Source of the DNA: Choristoneura fumiferana
Lineage: Eukaryota; Arthropoda; Insecta; Lepidoptera; Tortricidae
Assembly (NCBI RefSeq): GCF_025370935.1
Contig: NC_133473.1
Location: 1,343,359 to 1,407,358 of the forward strand
Length of the DNA stretch: 64,000 nucleotides
Direction of reading: 5' to 3'
The notes beneath the pieces are model-generated. The model saw only the letters and a program-made list of their open reading frames with translations, was not told the origin of the DNA and made no database searches. Below, piece after piece: positions 46,001 through 56,140 of this stretch. Both the position numbers and the translations under genes were made by a program. Position 1 is the stretch's first letter; each line of letters starts with the position of its first letter.

Positions 46001-49000
46001 TCACACTAGATAAGCTTTTCGTTATTAACGTCTTGTGCTACAAGTTAATTTGTGTAACAGATTCGATACTCACATGACCACCGCCATTACCACGGTACCA
46101 CGTACCGTACCGTTACCACCGGTTACCACGATTATACCGGTACCACTAAACTCATTGCGCTCTGTGATAAACGTTGTCCGTCATACAGTTAGCAATAATT
46201 TAGCGACAGTCGCTATTCCGAGACGATATCATACTTATCAACTCTCTACGAATAGGTTGTAAAGCTTATGGTCTCACCGGGCCGGAGGACCCAAAACGGA
46301 ATCGATAACAAATCACTTCTTCTTCCTTCTTAAGGCTGCGTTTCCACCAGAGATATATTGCGAGGATTGAGCGGAGCGAGACGAGGTAAATGAAGCGCGT
46401 CCTCGCACATTATTGGTGCAAACGAAGCTTTATACAAAACTTAAAAACCAGCCAAGAGCGTGTCGGACACGCCCGGAATAGGGTTCCGTAGCCATTACGA
46501 AAAAATTAAGTAATATTTTTCTAAGGATTTCGTACTTTGTACGGAATATTCCAAGTTTAGTTATATTTTATACCTTAGGCTGCTATTTACTCTTAAACTA
46601 CTAATAATTCTCAAGAAAACTTAACTGTTATAGTTTTCCTTGCAAGTTTGATATACTTACTACCATCCTGAATGTTTTAATTTTTTGGGTTTTTTATTAT
46701 ACAATTTTGTCGGCATAGTTTACATATATCTTCGTGCAAAATTACAGCTTTCTAGAATTGATAGTCCCTGAGAAAAGCCGCGGAAGGACAGACAGACAGA
46801 CAGCCATGGCGAAATTATAAGGGTTCCGTTTTTGCCATTTTGGCTACGGAACCCTAAAAACTTAGTAAGCTACATTTATTTATCTATAAAAAAATGTTTT
46901 AGAATCCATAATGGGGGTTTCTTTCAACGCTCTGAATGACACGGAATCCAAATACGTGAAGGCCATCGAAACGTAAGTCACTAAATCTGAGATAGCATGT
47001 TCTTACTTGATTGCTACATAGTTTTATCTCTTTGTGGGTAATAATCATAAAACAATAATGCCAATAAAAGACGTGATTTGATAGAAACTTGTTTAAAAAT
47101 TGAAAGACCATTTATTTGGCTGATGGTACTTTACCCCACTTACAGGTTGAGCGAGATAGTCTCTTTGCGCCAACGCAACCTCTTCTTAGGAAACGACTTC
47201 CTCTTCAGCTTGTCCTCCTACAAGGGGGAACAAAACAGGTCTTTGGAGATCTTACACGGGCATACAAACAAAGTCATTCAGACTAGAAGACGCGAGCTGG
47301 AAAGTGCTGATGTTAGGATTCAAAGTGATGATAATATTGGTAAGTATATAGGGGAGAACGGGAGAGTGTGAAAACGTCGATTTTTGGGAACGTAAACTGC
47401 TAGCGAGCTCATAACAGCACGCGTTAGATAATGATTGGTTTTTTGGAGTCATTTGTATTTTTTATTTCAACTCCAAATTTGTTACTTTTACGGGTATCCC
47501 GTGAAACCATATCGAAAATACAAACTGAGACATGGAGCACAGAAAACCAGAAAACGAGACCAGCGCGGAATCGACCCAGGTCCTCAGCAATCCGTGCTGG
47601 CGGCTATAACCCCTACACCACCGCTCGACAGGAATCTAGACACGAATTTTCCTATGCATACATATCTCAGGTTGCTTATTTCTACTACGCTACTTATGCA
47701 GCAGCACTAGCGACATCTATATTCCGCTCTCATCGAGAGACGTCACACTGTTTCGGAACCAACCGCTCACCTAGGTAAGAGATATCGCTACTAAGCAATC
47801 AAATTAGTAATTTGATTGCAGCACGGATTGCTGAGGACCTGGGTTCGATTCCCAGCGCTGGTCTCTTTTTCTGGTTTTTCTGTGCATCCATGTCTCAGTT
47901 TGTATTTTCGACGCATTAGATAGTTTGAGACTTGAACTAAATAACGCGCGCTATTGCGAGCTCGCTATTCCCCTCTGTCACAACTCTCCTTGGTCTCCCC
48001 TACACGTTCGCTAAGCTTTCATAAATAAAAAACTTACCCAAGCAAATGACCTGCTGCACAGAATGGTGTAGATTCTTAAAAATAGGTAAGTACCGTAGGT
48101 AGTCCATCAGTGAAATTTAAAAAAAAATATCGGATACCCATTTCTTTCTTTTGTCAATTAAACAAAAATGACAAAAATGTCGTGTCAAAGTTTGGGAGTG
48201 GGTGCCTGTGACGTCACGTGGAACTTTAACTGGCTATCCATACTAATTTATTATTATAAATGCGAAAGTGTGCGTGTTTGTATGTTTGTCCGTCTTTCAC
48301 GTCGAAAAGAAGCGACGGATCGTCGTGATTTTTGGCATAGAGATAGTTTATGGGCCAGAGAGTGACACAGCTATGTCACAGGCTACTTTTTATCCCGGAA
48401 AATGCACAGTTCCCTAGTGAACAGCGCGCGATAGCCGAATTCCACGCGGGCGAAAACGTAAAAAAAAAAGATAAATCGATTTTTAGGACACAGCTTAGTT
48501 ACTCGTTTAACGAGTACATACGTGCATATATCATTTCTAGGTATGAAAAACAAATATGCCTTCTTGGACTTGTTGCTACTCGCGGAGGTAGACGGCAAAC
48601 CGATCAGCGACAAAGCAGTGAGGGAGGAAGTTGACACGTTCATGTTTGAGGTAACCATTGTTATAAATAACAACAGGATCCTCCTTTTGGGCAGTTACAA
48701 AGACGACCACCTCTCTCCCACAAGAGTTTAACGACTAAAAATTAAACCGCCGATAAAACCGAAAAGCAAAAAATTAAAGTTAAAATAGGAGAGAAAGGAG
48801 AAAAAGGTTTATTCTTTTTAGGGTTCCGGAGCCAAAATGGCAAAAACGGAACCCTTATAGTTTTGCCATGTCTGTCGGTCTGTCTGACCGTCCGTGGCTT
48901 TGCCCAGGGACTATCAATTCTAGAAAGCTGAAATTTTGCACGGATATATATGTAAACTATGCAGACAAAATGGTACAAAAAAAATAACAAAAAAAATTTT

Positions 49001-52000
49001 TTAGGTTACCTCCCATAGACGTAAAGTGAGGGGTGGCTTTTCCATTAACATGTTGTATGTTATATTGTATCTGTTGATGTTGGCTGATGATGATGATGAT
49101 GTTTATCTGTTCAGGGTCATGACACCACAGCTTCGGGTATGGTCTACTCGCTGTACTGTATAGCGAACCATCCAGACGTCCAGCGAAAAGTGCTGGAGGA
49201 ACAAAAGGAGATACTTGGTGATGACTCCGAAAGGGAACCGACTTATGCGTAAGTGTTTCATTCTAAATGAACTATGAACTTTTAAGGCGCTCACACACTG
49301 CTGCTAAAAAGCCGGGTACTCATCAGCGAGCTGTAACTGTATCCGTTGTACGTTACAGTTACCAAAAACCAGTATACGTAATTCGCGAGCGAGCCGCTGA
49401 CGGCCAGGTACAAGTAGACATGGGGGATAGATGTCACTCGCCGTCAAAAGGTGACTTTTCACAAAAGAACAACGTTACAAAATCACATCCGTTCCTACTG
49501 TTCCTAGCGCAGTCTCTGTTACTCAAAATCACGGGGCTGTGGAGTGCTGTGACTGTAACTCGGCTCTAATCGGGCTCAGTCGGGAGTGTTCAGAAGTGGC
49601 GAAATAGCACTGCGACAATATCATAATATGGTGATATGAGTATATACATACATATGTAATACATCGATCAGATAAAGGAGAAAGTTGGCGTCGCGTCGTA
49701 TCAAGAGGTCAAGAGGATGGCTCAAAGGAGGGATGTGTGGAAGATACTCCACCGACAAGAGTATAATCTTAGTTGAAGAGAAGAGAGTAATAGGCGGGAC
49801 ATAGTTACGTTGAAATAACAGCCCTTTCGCTCTTGTATTAAATAGTGTAAGTGTCAGAGGGACCGCGCGACACGAACTTCGAGTTTCGCAACTGACCATA
49901 AAAATATACCTATGGGACTGGTTAGTACTGACACGCGTCGATGGCGTTTGTAAGCGTGCGTGGCGTCGCGCTTTAATTGTATGTGCACGCTTACTTTTCT
50001 CACCCCCAACTTTATAAGAGCTATGTCTGTGCAACAAATGTGTGTTCATGCAGCTCCTCCGCCTCCACTGTAAGAATACTCACAAATCACACAACCGCTA
50101 CTATCACCACCAACACACTAAGTACTCTGACTCGTTTCGAACTCAGCCAGAGTTCATCATCGGAGCAACACAACCGTTTACCATGCTACCTAATATTAGA
50201 CACTAGCTATTAGATGTTTGAGTCCAACATTTTTAAGAGAGAGAAAGAGAGAGATTTATTTACACATATTCTATACACAGCAAAAAACACGCGATAAAAC
50301 TGTCCTATGTTCTTCTAGAGCAGTATTTTTCGACCTTTTTCGTGCCATGACACGACCACGACCCCTTTAGTATGAAAAAATATTTCGCGACCCCCCTCCC
50401 CCCTACCTGTTGCTTTTTTTACATGTATTTTATTTTGTGAAAAATACTAGGTTTAATTTAATACTAGGTCTCTTAGGCAGTTGTCTCACCGCCGGCGAGG
50501 AAACGATTGACTATCGACTATTTTCTCGCTCAAGAAACGAACAAAAGATATAAGGTCCTGTGTGAGTAAAAGAGACATATATATTAATAGTTGATCGCTG
50601 GCGGTTCACACTGCCGGCGAGAACTCGCTCTTACATCTTTTGTCGCAGCGACAAGAGCTATAAAACTCGCTGAGCTATAAAACTAGCTCAGCGATACTCG
50701 CTCAGCGCTGTTAGCTTGGCGGCCGCCCGGCTCGAGCGAGTGGAGCGAGCAATCGCCCGTCGTTCTCGAACACTCGCTTTTCACTGCTCGCCCACTCGTT
50801 TCTAGTTACTCGCTCTGCTCGCTTCTCGCTCATCGTCGGCGGTAGGACAAGTGCCTTAATAAATATTTTTAAATTTAACATAATGAGGTCACGACCCACA
50901 CGTTGAAAAACACTGTTCTAGAGACTTAAGCTATCTCCACACCGAATCTCGTCACGATTGGTTGAGTATTCTAAGCTTGAATACATAGCAAACGAACTTA
51001 CAAACATACATACTCCAATTCGCTTTTATAATACTAGTTAGGGGGAGGGATCGCTTTTAAGGACAATATAGGTAGATAGTAAGGATTTTATATTGACTAT
51101 TCTTGTTTTACAGTGAATTACAGCAGATGAAATATTTAGATTGTGTTATCAAAGAATCACTTCGACTGTATCCTTCAGTGCCGTTAATTCAACGACTCAT
51201 GACGAAGGACATAGGTACGTTATTATGATAAAAAATGTACATTAAGAGCCCGTTCTCATTTCAGTGGCGTAGCGTATCAACCGCCCGGGGCGGAAGAAAA
51301 TTTTGCAGCCCTCTTAAGAGGATTGTGTAGCTATAATTTTTTATACAAAAGCGATAACGTTTTCCTCCCTTAAACGTAGTCCAATTTTAATATTTTTTGG
51401 ATATGTAGTAGATATAATGAAAAACTAAGGCCGTACGTTTTCATTTTACAGAGATATTGTTTTAAACAAAAGTTGTAAGCATCTAAATATCTGTGTTTTT
51501 GACGAGAAAATTACCTCGGGCGTTTTAATTTTTTTTTAATAAACCAAACTGAATTAATAAAAAAAAACGTGCAGCCCTAGATTAAGGTCTACTGAATCGT
51601 ATGACATCAAAATTGTCTCGTTTCGTGAAGGTTTAGGGGGGTGATTGATGTCATTTTCCACCGGCGAGGCCAGACTAGACAAGACGAGACGAGGCGAGAA
51701 GAGAAGAGAATTGAAATTTGTATGGCGGCGTCCGCGGCGGCTCGCGGCGGCTCGCGACGGATGCGCGAGAATGCATACAAATTTCAATTCTCATCTCGCC
51801 ACGCCGGTGGAAAATCACCATTATTTAGGGTAGGTACTCATTCTAATCGGTCCGTTTTAATCGGTCGGAATCATCGTCATCATGCCAGCCTATACACGTC
51901 CCATTGCTGGGCACAGTCTTCTCGGAATGACTTTGGGCGTAGTTCCCACGCGGGCCCAGTGCAGATTGGAACTTCACATATACATTATTTTTTATGGTAT

Positions 52001-54483
52001 TTTCATCATCATCATCATCAGCGGCCTATCTTAGTCCCACTGCTGGACATAGGCCTATCCAGTTGCACGCCACTGAGCACGATCCTCGGCCAGTCGCATC
52101 CAGTTATCGCCAGCTAACCTGCGAAGATCATCGCTCCACCTAGTCTGAGGGCGTCCTACGCCACGCTTGCCGATTCGCGGTCTCCACTCAAGAACTCGTT
52201 TGCCCTAGCGGTTATTAGTTCTTCGACCAGCGGTTATCAGCGGTTATGAGTTATGGTATTTTGCCGCCCCCTAAATATGCCGCCCAGGCGGACCGCCCAA
52301 CTACTACGCTACGCCACTGGGTCATTTCTATAGAAAATTGTTTGGGGCGAGTGTCAAATCATAGACAAAAACGTAGTCAACCAATTTTATTCCTATGCCA
52401 CCATGCAACCTTGTCTTAGTAAGTAATTTTGGCTTATGCCTGGTTCACATATTCCAGTAAAACCGTTCCAGCAGCATGATACTGCGGTGCTCGATCGATC
52501 TCGTGTAACTCGCTTGGATTGTGACCCCGCAATGTATCGCTACTGGCACGATCTTTCTGTAATAATGTGAACCGGGCAGAATGTATCAAATGAAGTTAAT
52601 ATCACCGTAACACAGTTCTTTAGTTCACACTTTTTAACCCCCGACGCAAAAAGAGGGGTGTTATAAGTTTGACCGCTGTGTGTGTCTGTCTATCTGTCTG
52701 TCTGTCTATCTGTCTGTCTGTCTATCTGTGTGTTTGTCTGCAGCACCGTAGCTCTTAAACGCGCGGGTGAACCGATTTTGATTAAACGTGTCTAAGAACC
52801 ATCGCTAGAAAACCTGCTTTCAATTAAAAAAAACACATTCGAATCGGTCCACCCGTTTAAAGAAAGAAAGAAAGATAGAACAAATACAAGACATAAATGA
52901 CGCTATGCTCTCCACTCAGTATTATGCCACGGCAAGCCGTGGCGCTGATTTTCATTGAGGACCTTATCTAAAAACTAATTTGAAATAAAAATTAGAAAAT
53001 ACTTATTATTAAATTATATGGCAACACCGGCTTAAACAGTTTGAGAGCTACGATGCCACAGACAGACACACATAGCGGTCAAACTTATAACACCCCTCTT
53101 TTTGCGTCGGGTGTGAAAAACGCTATGGCATAACATGAAGGAACAGAAACAAACAGAAAGCTATGGCACGTAGGCCATATTCTGCAATAGACAAGCTATG
53201 GTCGTTGATTGATCGACTGCAAACACTGCAATGAATACTGATTTTAGACGTCATGGGGATGAACCTGACGAAGAACACGTCTGTGATCCTGAACATATTC
53301 CACCTCCAGCGACATCCCGACGTGTATGAGGACCCCCTGGCCTTCAAACCAGAGCGATTTCTAAAAGCCACGAAAGCAGGGAATGCTTACAGTTGGATCC
53401 CGTTCAGTGCTGGGCCTAGGAACTGCATAGGTATAATCACAAATTCATTCCAGCTGTAAAATAAACCATGCATCACGAAAGGAAACCAGTTACATATAAC
53501 TTCCAAAACCATGTACGTGTTGACTAATGTGATGTAAGGATTACATACTGGGTGATTTGGGAGACGTTAGCAGGACCAATCTTACACCCTCAGTAATTTA
53601 ATGCTTCACAGTCATATTAAAGTAAAACCCCTCACGGTTTTTTAATTGCCCTTCCTGCCGCAGAGTGAATAATGCACTTAGTATAAATTGAATACTTTTT
53701 GTATCCAGCGTTTGAAAAAAACGTTATTTTCGCTAATTCTATAATTGCTAATTCTGTAGGATTGGGCTTCGCTCACGTCTCCGGCACAATACAAGTAATA
53801 TAGGATACTTGTATTGTGTCTCCGGAGTCGCCCTTTATAATTATGTGACTGCAACAATTTAGATTTTTTTATCTTCACTTCCCTAAAACGACGTAACACC
53901 ACACTCTCTGGCCAGAACTCCGCTTGCAGGACATCTACTCGTGTTTGTCAGGCACTTGCAATCAAAAGGGCGTAATTTTTTTTTACCCTGTTCGACTCGA
54001 AAGGTCTGTATACTACTGGACTTCCTGTAACCGAAACCGTGCTGTCTCAAACCTGAGGCCTTATTGCTGAACACTTAAAACCATAATCGCTTTCACAACT
54101 TCTATCTGCCACATGGCGTAGGATAAGCCTAGAAAGAGATTAATGCAATTGCGACCACCCAGGCGTTAGACAATACAGCTTCTGCTCGAAGACCTTGCTT
54201 AATCATACAGCATATACCATACCCCTTATACCTACATAACGAAGATGATCTGTAGCCCACTACATACCTATCACGGGTCATTGTGACCCACTGTTTTTTA
54301 AGTTAAAATACTTCTCGTATGTTACCAGGTCAAAAGTTCGCCATGATGGAGCTGAAAGTGACAGTGGCAGCGATAGTTCGACGCTTCCAACTGGCCTCAT
54401 CTGGGATCGAACCCGAGCTCTGCGGGGCCCTCATCCTGAAGGCCAAGGATGGTGTTACCATCAAGATAAAACCCAGGATATAA
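39884..54483 (+). CDS. Cytochrome P450, clan 4 (CYP4-like), eleven exons
   Basis: Microsomal heme-thiolate monooxygenase; the family inserts one oxygen from O2 into lipids, hormones or xenobiotics using electrons from P450 reductase. Exons: 39884-40032, 41607-41713, 42470-42560, 45072-45257, 46903-46972, 47146-47339, 48541-48650, 49115-49248, 51114-51214, 53248-53430, 54329-54483; all GT...AG and phase-consistent. Length 492 residues, normal for CYP4. Seen: N-terminal anchor (residues 1-22), proline hinge IPGPLPLP (29-36), [17 protein letters not shown] helix C, I-helix EGHDTT (302-307), K-helix ESLR (361-364), FKPERF (413-418), heme loop [11 protein letters not shown] (432-442, Cys440). One surplus base in the A run at 40001-40003 shifts exon 1; discounting it restores the family frame and the exon 1/2 phase. 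Start: ATG 39884 (acaaaaATG), preferred over 39803, which adds 27 non-family residues. CYP4, CYP340 and CYP341 are not separable here. Substrate unknown. Confidence 0.9.
40150..40265 (-). mobile_element. SINE B fragment in P450 intron 1
   Basis: AACTGAAACATGGATGCACAG, GGAATAGAACCCAGGTCCTC and TACCCCTACACCACCACTGG: a reversed SINE B head. A forward copy lies at 40935-41095 in the same intron. Confidence 0.7.
40688..40925. mobile_element. Foldback element in P450 intron 1
   Basis: Arms of ~95 bp: AGTCTAGTGGTGTAGAACTC...GTTCAACAGTCGGGACCCA mirrored from 40823 onward, with AGGAAGAAAATAAG and CTTATTTTCTTCCT outside. The centre is ~30 bp. Confidence 0.7.
40935..41095 (+). mobile_element. SINE B fragment, forward
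   Basis: AGGGCCTGGGCTCGATTCCC, GGTTTTCTACTGTGATCC and AATACAAAAAGACTCC. Confidence 0.65.
41281..41592 (+). mobile_element. Full-length SINE type A at the exon 2 acceptor
   Basis: tRNA-derived head GCCGTGGTGGCCTAGTGGTT (A box) with B box GGGTTCAAACCCC, body ending CAGCAGTGAGACGTATATAG and an ATG-repeat tail. Perfect 10-bp target duplication ATATCATATT at 41271-41280 and 41593-41602. Confidence 0.88.
41607..41713 (+). CDS. P450 exon 2
   Basis: Acceptor catatttcag|AG, donor gag|GTTAGT. Reads [20 protein letters not shown] to [16 protein letters not shown] insertion ends 14 bases upstream. Confidence 0.87.
41999..42249. mobile_element. hAT-like non-autonomous element in intron 2
   Basis: Ends CAGTGGCGTACCC and GCGTACGCCCATG, flanked by 8-bp GACTTGCG (41991-41998) and GACTTGCA (42250-42257), a near-perfect duplication of hAT length. 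G- and C-run termini inside. Confidence 0.65.
42470..42560 (+). CDS. P450 exon 3
   Basis: Acceptor cttatttcag|C, donor acag|GTAAAT. Reads [20 protein letters not shown] then [10 protein letters not shown], the family W.G.GLLt..G region. Confidence 0.9.
42757..43066 (+). mobile_element. Full-length SINE type A in intron 3
   Basis: Same head and body as 41281-41592, with B box GGGTTCGAACCCC. Target duplication AGGTACTCGTAC at 42745-42756 and 43067-43078. Confidence 0.87.
43080..43265 (+). mobile_element. RTE-type LINE 3' end, diverged
   Basis: AAAGTTCTCGAGTGGAGATC, CCAATGAGATGGACGGATGA and GGACTATGTCCAACAGTGAG; the ORF is broken. Confidence 0.55.
43356..43432 (-). mobile_element. RTE tail, left part of a chimeric insert
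   Basis: Reversed ATG tail followed by GTCAGCCGAAAGACGTCCAC and GGCCTCCCCAAGGCTCTCC. It shares one target duplication with the adjacent nad1 piece. Confidence 0.8.
43440..43735 (+). pseudogene. nad1: Nuclear copy of mitochondrial nad1 (NUMT)
   Basis: About 95 codons of NADH dehydrogenase subunit 1 in one open frame with the invertebrate mitochondrial code (two TGA as Trp, AGA as Ser). Key stretches: [38 protein letters not shown] and [11 protein letters not shown]. It is broken off at both ends and carries TGA codons in nuclear terms, so it is non-functional here. The intact frame suggests a young insertion. Similarity fades after about 43725 into a TTTATCTTTATCG run and four ATTGG repeats. 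Confidence 0.9.
43830..43998 (+). mobile_element. LINE 3' end with CT-repeat tail
   Basis: AACACTATGCTGAGTGGGGT, TATACTATTCGATGTTATTT, GTGTAAATAAATGC and (TC)n. Same family as 37470-37640 and the 3' UTR of the LINE at 1-2220. Confidence 0.65.
44004..44133. mobile_element. Palindromic MITE family M2
   Basis: CAGGGCTACTACAAAACTCG to GAGTTTCGTAGTAGCCCTG. Directly downstream of the LINE tail. Confidence 0.75.
44668..44815. mobile_element. Hairpin MITE family M3
   Basis: GGTGATTTTCCACCTGCGAG with CGAGAATTGAAATTTGTAT, mirrored by ATACAAATTTCAATTCCTCG and GGTGGAAAACCACC around a GC-rich loop. Copies: 51646-51822 and 59353-59522. Confidence 0.75.
45072..45257 (+). CDS. P450 exon 4: helix C
   Basis: Acceptor gtctcccaag|G, donor acag|GTAAGC. 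Reads [20 protein letters not shown] to [17 protein letters not shown] and R of WKSHR contact heme propionate in the family. Confidence 0.9.
45420..46000 (-). repeat. R3 repeat and LINE tail in intron 4
   Basis: 45420-45640 is R3 (ACACCCCTCTTTTTGCGTCG). 45842-45990 starts with ATGTATGT repeats and AAACTCTTTATTGTAC, a reversed LINE tail. Confidence 0.5.
46320..46862 (-). repeat. Repeat cluster in intron 4
   Basis: 46330-46430 contains GGCTGCGTTTCCACCAGAG and GAGCGGAGCGAGACGAGG, typical MITE text. 46450-46860 is the reversed CTGT-type repeat. Confidence 0.5.
46903..46972 (+). CDS. P450 exon 5
   Basis: Acceptor atgttttag|A, donor ac|GTAAGT. Reads [20 protein letters not shown] then AIE. Confidence 0.88.
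47146..47339 (+). CDS. P450 exon 6
   Basis: Acceptor ccacttacag|G, donor attg|GTAAGT. Reads [20 protein letters not shown] to [19 protein letters not shown]. Confidence 0.88.
47440..47915. mobile_element. Inverted SINE B pair in intron 6
   Basis: Reversed copy 47440-47635 (GGTCCTCAGCAATCCGTGC, ACCCCTACACCACCGCTCG) and forward copy 47819-47915 (GCACGGATTGCTGAGGACC, GGTTCGATTCCCAGCGCTGG), about 180 bp apart. Confidence 0.7.
48238..48465 (+). mobile_element. Helitron-like piece in intron 6
   Basis: ATTATAAATGCGAAAGTGTG, TTTCACGTCGAAAAGAAGCG, TTTTTATCCCGGAAAATGC and TTCCACGCGGGCGAA. Ends ~75 bp before the exon 7 acceptor. Confidence 0.6.
48541..48650 (+). CDS. P450 exon 7: helix I start
   Basis: Acceptor atttctag|G, donor gag|GTAACC. 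Reads [20 protein letters not shown] to [11 protein letters not shown]. This is the last exon with no counterpart in the 3' repeat. Confidence 0.88.
49076..49103 (+). mobile_element. Minimal RTE tail at the exon 8 acceptor
   Basis: GATGTTGGCTGATGATGATG... (28 bp), flanked by TATCTGTT at 49068-49075 and 49104-49111. Looks like an extreme 5' truncation of an RTE insertion. Also in the repeat copy. Confidence 0.5.
49115..49248 (+). CDS. P450 exon 8: I-helix oxygen-binding motif
   Basis: Acceptor tctgttcag|G, donor gc|GTAAGT. Reads [20 protein letters not shown] to DSEREPTY. Confidence 0.92.
49985..50285. repeat. R2 copy followed by a reversed LINE tail
   Basis: 49985-50215 is R2 (CAACTTTATAAGAGCTATG, CTATCACCACCAACACAC). 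50237-50285 is GAGAGAGAAAGAGAGAG then TTTATTTACACATATTC, a LINE tail. Confidence 0.55.
50321..50915. mobile_element. hAT-type non-autonomous element with perfect 8-bp duplication
   Basis: Ends CAGTATTTTTCGACC and TGTTGAAAAACACTG (reading from the right arm), flanked by TTCTAGAG at 50313-50320 and 50916-50923. It contains a nested MITE (50476-50855). Confidence 0.75.
50476..50855. mobile_element. MITE with TTA duplication nested in the hAT element
   Basis: Ends GGCAGTTGTCTCACCGCCGG and CGTCGGCGGTAGGACAAGTG...CC, with TTA at 50473-50475 and 50856-50858. Its interior is packed with CTCGCT/GAGCGAG words. The second copy, 58205-58560, has a 24-bp deletion. Confidence 0.7.
51114..51214 (+). CDS. 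P450 exon 9: K-helix ExxR
   Basis: Acceptor tgttttacag|T, donor atag|GTACGT. Reads [20 protein letters not shown] to RLMTKDI. Confidence 0.92.
51271..52319. mobile_element. hAT-like composite with nested insertions in intron 9
   Basis: Ends CAGTGGCGTAGCGTATC and TACTACGCTACGCCACTG, flanks TCTCATTT and GGTCATTT (6 of 8 match). Inside: MITE M3 (51646-51822), reversed SINE A fragment (51884-51990), reversed RTE ORF end (52006-52230). Confidence 0.6.
52635..53115. repeat. Two R3 copies around a LINE tail
   Basis: R3 forward 52635-52857, LINE tail reversed 52858-52965 (AAAGAAAGAAAGAAAGATAG, ATGCCACGGCAAGCCGTGGC), R3 reversed 53030-53115. Confidence 0.55.
53248..53430 (+). CDS. P450 exon 10: PERF and heme loop
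   Basis: Acceptor gattttag|A, donor catag|GTATAA. Reads [38 protein letters not shown] and [11 protein letters not shown]. Confidence 0.93.
54329..54483 (+). CDS. P450 exon 11: C-terminus
   Basis: Acceptor gttaccag|G. Reads [20 protein letters not shown] to VTIKIKPRI, stop TAA 54481-54483. Confidence 0.92.
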
Positions 54484-55490
54484 ACACGAAGCACTAAGTA
54501 CTGTAGCAAAGGCTAGCGGGGCGAAGCCATATCGATGACTTAGTTCGCACTCGTACTAATTACAAAAAAAAAAAAAAACAAATTTAACTTTGTTATTGCC
54601 ATATATTATAAATGCGTTTTGCGTCGTTTGCTCTTCTCAGATATCTGAAAAGCCTTCTGCTTCTATTAAAAACAATGTAACACCATAATACTAACTGCGA
54701 CGGAGGCGTGTAATATTATACTAAAATCCATTATTTTTTTAAATGTTATGAATATATACTATAAGTGATTTAAGGTTGATAGGCTTAAATTCAAAGAAAT
54801 GTACATCAATCCTAAGAACATTTAGTCCCATCGAAAAGTTATACTTTCTTGTCTGCAATAATAAATTAAGTAGTTTTAGTACAAAAAAAGTTGGGACACG
54901 TTTGTCAAAAGTGTTTTTATCTGGTTGAACTTGTTATCTGCCCAAACATGTTATGCCATTTTAATACGATCCGTTCTAAAATGTATTGAAGATACAATTA
55001 TTGTACTTAAGTGCCGATGGTTACATTGTATCCTATTATTTTATTAAGCATTGATGTGTTTACTTCTTTTAAAACGTTTTCACCCAATATAATAACATCT
55101 TGCGAGCTTTATTTTGTTATTTAAATGTTTATTTTGACGAGTCATATTCTTTACTGATTCATACTATAGTACTTCGCCAATGTCTTAACTGCATTGATTT
55201 CATACTTTTGACGTGCACACTTGTATTAATTGAGGGGGCGGGCTACTTAAACATTAATTTCAGTATAAACTTTATAATTGTAAATAATATTTGACATTAT
55301 ATAATGTCAAAGACCTATTCTAAGATAGAAAGTCATAAATTGAACATTTTTCCCCACCATTGATAAGATATTCACGTACAAACATAAAAAAATATCTCCT
55401 GTAAAATTTACAAAAGTTTAATTAGTATGAGTGTGATCTAAGGCATCGATATTGTGATTAATGTTACTGTAAAATCGGTAATTTTGCTAC
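54484..55490. other. P450 3' flank, AT-rich
   Basis: No other gene seen. The small frame 55100-55294 also appears in the repeat copy (62762) simply because the DNA is duplicated. Confidence 0.45.
54860..54865 (+). promoter_or_regulatory. Candidate poly(A) signal of the P450
   Basis: First AATAAA downstream of the stop, about 380 bases on; ATTAAA near 54665 is an alternative. Also present in the repeat copy (62503-62508). Confidence 0.35.
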
Positions 55491-56140
55491 AATGAGGGCT
55501 ATCGCGTATGAATTCGCCGCTAGATGCGCTAGTGTAGCGTGAGGTCTCCGAAATGTCAAATCTCATAGTTTTTGGGTGAACTACGCGGCTTTGTTTATAA
55601 TTATTAGAATACTAGCTTTCGCCCGGTGGTTGAATTGGTTATCGCGCGCTGTTCCCTCGGGAACTGTGCATTTTTTCGGGATAAAAAGTAGCCTATGTCA
55701 CTCTCGGGTCCATAAACCTATGCCATCTCTATGCCAAAAATCACGTCTATCCGCCGCTACGTTTTGACGTGAAAGACGGACAAACATACTCACATTCATA
55801 CAAACACACACACTTTCGCATTTATAATATTAGTAAGTATTTTTGTGAATATTTTGCATTACCTGAAATTAATTATGGCAATTATGCGTTACAGGGCAAT
55901 GAATGTCTGTGTTTTGAGTCAGTTTGGTCTTTCGGAAACTTTTGTCCTCCCTTTTTTCCAAATAAAACGGGACTACGCAACACTGTGGTTGCTCGATATT
56001 TTTGGGGTACGGTTTTAAGGTGTATGATTTTAATCTAAACTTTGTTTTCACGCCCATAATAACAGACTTTGAAAGCCACACTTAAAAACCTCACGCAACA
56101 GTGGCGCCATCTAGAAAGACAAAAAACGATAGCCCTAATT
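55490..56140. mobile_element. MITE family M1 carrying a Helitron insert
   Basis: Ends ACAATGAGGGCTATCGCG and AACGATAGCCCTAATTG. The Helitron-like insert (55612-55836) reads, on the reverse strand, from TTATAAATGCGAAAGTGTG to CGGGCGAAAGCTAG, a CTRR-type 3' end followed by T. Confidence 0.75.

Noticed and set aside
49621..50049. 142-codon frame on - in intron 8
   Set aside because: Covers M2 and R2 repeat pieces, and the frame is broken in the second unit (57442-57781).
55100..55294. Small frame conserved at 62762-62989
   Set aside because: The conservation comes from the near-identical DNA repeat, not from selection; the sequence is AT-rich and lacks domain signals.
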